A stretch of DNA of 9,308 nt, taken from positions 1-9,308 of the forward strand of contig JAIOTR010000062.1 in assembly GCA_021106665.1 (NCBI GenBank). Reading direction: 5' to 3'. The stretch is from Bacteroidales bacterium. Lineage in GTDB: Bacteria; Bacteroidota; Bacteroidia; Bacteroidales; JAADJA01. Both the position numbers and the translations under genes were made by a program. Position 1 is the stretch's first letter. Each line of letters opens with the position of its first letter. Of the stretch, positions 6,601 through 9,308 are shown piece after piece. The notes below the pieces were generated by a model. It saw only the letters and a list, made by a program, of their open reading frames with translations. It was not told the DNA's origin and did no database searches.

Positions 6601-8147
6601 AGTTTATCCTTGATCCTGGCCCGTTTTTCATCCCTGTCGTAAATAATAAACCCCCTATTGGCTAAATTCACCAACATGGCGATCACTTGTTCCTGAGGCA
6701 TCAGCATTTCTTCAGCAAGTCCCTGAACTGAAACTTCACTCACATTAAATTTATCAGTATATCTTTTGACAACAACCAAAGGGTTAACCGGATCCATACC
6801 CTGAAGTCTTAAAAACCTCGATAAAACAAAATAACTACTCGATTCAAATGTTGCTAAACCAATCCCCGAAACCCCCTTTATTGTCTCGAAGTTTATAATT
6901 GGCTCATCCATTTTCCAATAAACAGCTTCAGAATATATATCCAGATCATGAAAAGAATCGTAATATGGACTTTTGGTCTTGCCCTCTCCTGCCCTTACAA
7001 GTGACAATTCACGACTATTATCAACATAGTTCATTTGTAATCCCGGATGGTAAATAGAATCTTCAATACATTTTATGGAAGCAGATGCCAAAGCAGAAGC
7101 TATGCGGTCGGGGTAAATGACAAAATTCTTTGATAAAATCCTAACAAATTCCTTTTTGTCTTTTTTAAACGAAAGATAAGCATCCCGCTCCCTGTTTCCC
7201 AAACCGATTAATTTTACTCCCCTCATTTCCATGCCACCCTTAAAATCAATATCCTGAAAAAGGTCTTTCAACTCAATTTCCATGAAATATGACCGGAATC
7301 GCGGATAGGTTGCTTTTTCTTGCTTAACATTTGCTAATACCTTTTCTTCAAAACTTCCCAAAAGAGGTTTGGCCCAATACCTTTTATGGTAAAATTTTAC
7401 AGAATCAGCGCTGTATTTAGAAAATCCAAGATAAATAGTATAGTTATCAAGTATCGCATATACCTGATCTATATCAAATCCGGCGCGGGACCAATACACC
7501 TTGCCCTTCTTACCTACCCACAATGACTTGAGCGGATAATAAACTCCTATTGTATTATATATTACAGAGCTGTCTTTATTGGCATAACACTTAAGATTTA
7601 ATGTGTCAAATTTTACAACCGGCACAGAATCAAAATCAAAAACAAAGTCATAGGTACTGGACTTCCATTCTGTAGCACGCGATCTGTATAAAACATTTTC
7701 ATATAAAAGTTCAAAGCTGGTCTTGAGAAACGAGGTAATAAGTTTGGTGCTTCTTTTATCTTGAACCAATTCCTCAACGCTTTTATACCAGGCCGTAAAA
7801 CTTTGTGATGAATGATCATATTCCATCAAACCGTTTATACTGGAAAGGTAGTGGTAAAAATGGGGATAGGCTTTGAGCCTTCGCTTAAGCATTAAATTAC
7901 AAATTCCCCGGGTATTTTCTTTAATTTCTTTCGTAAAAACCCCGGTATTCCAAAACTCAATGAACTTCTCCATTGATTCTTCACACAATTCCCGATTCTC
8001 TTTAACACTGACTTTAGAAAAAAGACTGTTCAATTCCTTGAAAAATGATTCTGAATCACGTGAAAATTCCTTAAAACTTTGCGCGTACAGCCCTGAAATG
8101 CTCAAGATAAATATAAGCTGTAAGAAAAAGAAACGCCTCAATTTCAT
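3660..8147 (-). CDS. Very large exported beta-rich protein of unknown function (1495 aa)
   Basis: I do not recognise a named family. The ATG at 8145-8147 is followed by a clear signal peptide: KLRR, then a hydrophobic stretch, with a likely cut after GLYA before Gln (residues 1-22). There is no Cys at the cut site, so it is not a lipoprotein, and no later membrane helix is obvious. Residues 24-160 look alpha-helical. From about 165 the sequence alternates short hydrophobic strands and turns rich in Asp, Asn, Gly and Ser, as in beta-helical or beta-sandwich periplasmic proteins. Residues 471-517 resemble a winged helix. Two divergent internal repeats are visible: 770-783 with 861-874 (LT-x-x-x-LRG-x-G), and 571-580 with 1033-1042 (P-x-x-x-x-LVIK). 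The C-terminus is basic and charged (FLRRIRQ), without the aromatic end of a beta-barrel or a recognisable type IX sorting domain. The gene sits 14 nt after prmA and 13 nt before plsY. The periplasm or outer-membrane inner face is the likely location; an envelope role is inference from context only. Confidence 0.93.
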   Translation of the reverse strand: MKLRRFFFLQLIFILSISGLYAQSFKEFSRDSESFFKELNSLFSKVSVKENRELCEESMEKFIEFWNTGVFTKEIKENTRGICNLMLKRRLKAYPHFYHYLSSINGLMEYDHSSQSFTAWYKSVEELVQDKRSTKLITSFLKTSFELLYENVLYRSRATEWKSSTYDFVFDFDSVPVVKFDTLNLKCYANKDSSVIYNTIGVYYPLKSLWVGKKGKVYWSRAGFDIDQVYAILDNYTIYLGFSKYSADSVKFYHKRYWAKPLLGSFEEKVLANVKQEKATYPRFRSYFMEIELKDLFQDIDFKGGMEMRGVKLIGLGNRERDAYLSFKKDKKEFVRILSKNFVIYPDRIASALASASIKCIEDSIYHPGLQMNYVDNSRELSLVRAGEGKTKSPYYDSFHDLDIYSEAVYWKMDEPIINFETIKGVSGIGLATFESSSYFVLSRFLRLQGMDPVNPLVVVKRYTDKFNVSEVSVQGLAEEMLMPQEQVIAMLVNLANRGFIIYDRDEKRARIKDKLFDYINAVNGKIDYDVIQFNSETYRYQNASLELDSFGLKLYGVPVVFLSDSQNVFIYPKNEQLVIKKGMDFAFSGRVHAGNFDFYARKCEFNYDQFKLDMPVIDSMSFMVQSFEKDEYGMRNLVRVRNVIADLGGDLYIDDPNNKSGMKHFPNYPVFTSTKDAYVFYNNPSIFNGVYDKDKFFFYVYPFTIDSLDNFKTELLEFSGYLASAGIFPDIEDTLRVQLDYSLGFQTQTPPGGFPIYGDKGTYHADISLTNDGLRGGGSLEFLTSKSESDDYLFFPDSCNAIAKNFEIREQLTPVEYPSVLGLEVKQHWIPYEERMIIRQTEFPLSMFNDQLNLSGMLVLTPEELRGAGTMSFEDAEMKSKLYSFKHHEVFADSADFNLNTANLIESAFSTDNYKSHIDLYERKGNFVSNGGASFVEFPINMYVCSIDEFDWFMDSYEITIGSTKKEAEMAKYDNLTIRELIDVPLEGSKFISVHPDQDSLSFISTVASYNLKEFILYAEDVKYVRVADAAIFPVDKRLVIKESARMNTIADAKILANTVTRYHEIYDAVIDIKGKNRYLGIGNYDYVDENDFRQKIFLRDIGVDPSFQSVGNGYVSDSTGFTISNDFDFSGNILLYANREFLNFNGGFKLRHSCNPGRESWVKFNSDINPKGIFINVVENLTSLKKEPLESSLMFSNENNRFYSGFLIPKRSQSDHPVISSNGFIRFDKNSETYDIAGLSMLKGSTMEGNKLSMGTDKCVLTGQGKLDLGADLGRVALDAYGSVKYEIIPDLTNLDLVLAIDFPFEDKALELMIENINEQNLQGINLTRPVFTKALTDILGEKDAEKIIADIQLFGKFRKYPSELQHTLFIADVKFKWNSATRSYVSDGPIGIGSVGKQQINKYVDGYIEIERKRTGDVLNIYLEFENGRYWYFFNYRNNLMQTISSNTIYNDVIRELKDGERTEKESKKGDEYTFIISNLRKKTDFLRRIRQ
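5442..5864 (-). repeat. Divergent internal protein repeat in the giant exported protein
   Basis: Residues about 762-811 and 851-902 align by eye. LTNDGLRGGGSLEF at 770-783 matches LTPEELRGAGTMSF at 861-874. Each is followed by about 20 polar or charged residues and then a Phe-rich strand with A-x-x-F near the end (AIAKNFEI and ADSADFNL). The spacing between the conserved LRG motifs is about 91 residues. This suggests two copies of one beta domain. DNA similarity is low, so the duplication is old. Confidence 0.6.
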
Positions 8148-8161
8148 ATGCCAGAGTAAAA

Positions 8162-8995
8162 CTATATTTTTATAAACCGGGCAGCTACCCAGTTATTTTT
8201 GATTAGTTTTCGATCAAGCCTCAGTCTATTCGTATTTGCAGATGATTCAATAACTTTTAAATCCTCCGAATAAAATCCACTGATCAATAACACACCGCCG
8301 TCTGATAGATGAGAAGCATATATATGCAAGTCATCAAGTAAAACATTGCGATTGATATTTGCTAAAACATAATGAAATACTTCCTGTTTCAGTAATCCAA
8401 TATCACCCAATTGAACGTTAATACTTTTACATTTATTTTTTGTAATATTTTCCCAGGCATTTTTATAAGCCCATTCATCATTATCTATTGCTAAAATACC
8501 TGATGCCCCTAACATTTCTGCAAGTATGGCAAGTATGCCTGTTCCACAACCAACATCCATTACCGATTTACCTGACATTTGCTCGTCAAGCATCAATTCT
8601 ATCATTAGAGAAGTTGTTTCGTGATGTGCTGTTCCGAAAGACATTTTAGGCTCAATTACAATTTCAAATTTCGTATCATCCCGGGTTTCATGAAAAGGGG
8701 CTCTGATATAAACCAGGTTCTTTATTATTACCGGATCATATTTGCTTTCCCAAATTTCATTCCAGTTTTGATCTTTTATTACTTTATGTGTAAAAGTTAT
8801 ATTATTTTGTGATTGTTTAAATACTTTTAAATCCTGAATCTCTGATTCTTTGAACAAATTTACCGGGATGTAAGCTTGTAAAGCATCATCTGATTCCAAA
8901 AAGCTTTCGTATCCAATTTGAGATAGTGATGCAATTAATATCTCCAATAACGGAGATTCAGGATCGATTTTAAATTTTACTTCAATGTAATCCAC
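8162..8995 (-). CDS. prmA: Ribosomal protein L11 methyltransferase PrmA
   Basis: PrmA uses S-adenosylmethionine to methylate ribosomal protein L11 in the cytoplasm. The 277-residue product has the family layout: an N-terminal substrate-recognition domain (about 1-95), then a Rossmann-type methyltransferase domain. Visible signatures are EPKMSFGTAHHETT (115-128), the SAM-binding motif I VMDVGCGTGILA (145-156), the acidic end of strand 2 in LAIDND (168-173), LANIN (211-215), which takes the place of the NPPY motif of other methyltransferases, and LISGF (237-241). I chose the GTG at 8993-8995 as start. The family usually begins M-x-Y-x-E as here (MDYIEV), and no in-frame ATG, GTG or TTG lies between it and the upstream stop, which is inside the end of tpiA. 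The start is 11 nt after the tpiA stop, which suggests translation coupled to the upstream gene. Confidence 0.96.
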   Translation of the reverse strand: MDYIEVKFKIDPESPLLEILIASLSQIGYESFLESDDALQAYIPVNLFKESEIQDLKVFKQSQNNITFTHKVIKDQNWNEIWESKYDPVIIKNLVYIRAPFHETRDDTKFEIVIEPKMSFGTAHHETTSLMIELMLDEQMSGKSVMDVGCGTGILAILAEMLGASGILAIDNDEWAYKNAWENITKNKCKSINVQLGDIGLLKQEVFHYVLANINRNVLLDDLHIYASHLSDGGVLLISGFYSEDLKVIESSANTNRLRLDRKLIKNNWVAARFIKI

Positions 8996-9006
8996 TAAAT
9001 GAGTAG

Positions 9007-9308
9007 TTATATCGCCTTAATTATCTTAATAAATTCATCTGATTTAAGAGATGCCCCACCAATCAATCCGCCATCTACATCCGGGTTGGCAAAAAGTTCT
9101 TTGGCATTGTTTGCATTGCAGCTTCCGCCATAAAGAATGGATGTACTTTCCGCAGTTTCCTTTCCGTACTTATCATTAATTAATCCCCTGATATACTTGT
9201 GCATCTCCTGGGCCTGGGCCGGTGTTGCAGTCACTCCTGTACCAATTGCCCAAACCGGTTCATAGGCAATGACAACATTTTTAAAATCACCTTCCTTCAG
9301 ATGAAAAA
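9007..9308 (-). CDS. tpiA: Triose-phosphate isomerase, C-terminal part (5' end off window)
   Basis: The enzyme interconverts dihydroxyacetone phosphate and glyceraldehyde 3-phosphate in glycolysis and gluconeogenesis. The frame is open from the right edge to TAA at 9007-9009, giving the last 99 residues of a family normally about 250 long. The diagnostic stretch AYEPVWAIGTG is present: its Glu (codon 9259-9261) is the catalytic base, and the PVWAIGTG after it is mobile loop 6, which closes over the substrate. Downstream are the phosphate-binding segments YGGSCNANNAKEL and GGLIGGASL, and the usual C-terminal helix ending KIIKAI. Nothing looks broken. The true start lies beyond the window; the GTG near 9234 is an internal Val codon, not a start. 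It is probably the most upstream visible gene of the operon with prmA, the giant exported protein and plsY. Confidence 0.97.
   Translation of the reverse strand, partial: FHLKEGDFKNVVIAYEPVWAIGTGVTATPAQAQEMHKYIRGLINDKYGKETAESTSILYGGSCNANNAKELFANPDVDGGLIGGASLKSDEFIKIIKAI

Noticed and set aside
6597..6737. Annotating the giant protein as a transcriptional regulator from its winged-helix-like segment
   Set aside because: The protein has a clear signal peptide and the rest is exported-type beta-rich sequence; the segment is reported only as a finding.
3660..8147. Giant protein as LptD/OstA or another outer-membrane beta-barrel
   Set aside because: The sequence is beta-rich, but I see no barrel-like C-terminal aromatic strand and no LptD signature, so naming it would be guesswork.
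7873..8175. Plus-strand open frame of 100 codons over the giant gene's 5' end and the prmA junction
   Set aside because: It is antisense to the signal-peptide and helical region and crosses the operon junction; the product shows no recognisable features.
8621..8812. Plus-strand open frame of 63 codons antisense to prmA
   Set aside because: It overlaps the conserved SFGTAHHETT region of PrmA on the opposite strand and has no features of its own.

Overview
The window is AT-rich and every gene I can support lies on the minus strand, so transcription runs from high to low coordinates. The style points to a member of the Bacteroidota (Bacteroidetes). Signal peptides end in short Tyr-Ala-Gln or Phe-Ser-Gln type motifs, the starts lack clear Shine-Dalgarno sequences, there is an exported TPR plus PD40 protein of the kind common in that phylum, and there is a very large uncharacterised exported beta-rich protein. 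The phylum call is inference from these features. I cannot place the genus.

Right side (about 3011-9308): four genes form a tight array, probably one operon. In transcription order they are tpiA (only its C-terminal 99 residues are inside the window), prmA, a 1495-residue exported protein of unknown function, and plsY. The three gaps are 11, 14 and 13 nt. Two genes have clear metabolic roles. Triose-phosphate isomerase controls the dihydroxyacetone phosphate pool from which glycerol 3-phosphate is made, and PlsY acylates glycerol 3-phosphate in the inner membrane to begin phospholipid synthesis. PrmA methylates ribosomal protein L11. The giant protein has a signal peptide, several divergent internal repeats and a segment that reads like a winged helix. 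Its position next to plsY suggests an envelope role but does not prove one.

Middle (2671-3010): about 340 bases without a gene separate plsY from the next gene. I see one small inverted repeat there and no convincing terminator or promoter.

Left side (1-2670): an 890-codon partial gene runs off the left edge. It encodes an exported protein with TPR-like helices, about three PD40 beta-propeller blades, a low-complexity Gln/Ser linker, a long helical segment and then an acidic tandem array of 35-36 residue units. The array is still open at the window edge. From the third unit on, its units alternate between two types, giving a 71-residue (213-bp) higher-order period. This array and the giant exported protein are the two most interesting things in the window. 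No RNA genes, insertion sequences, CRISPR arrays or mobile elements were seen.
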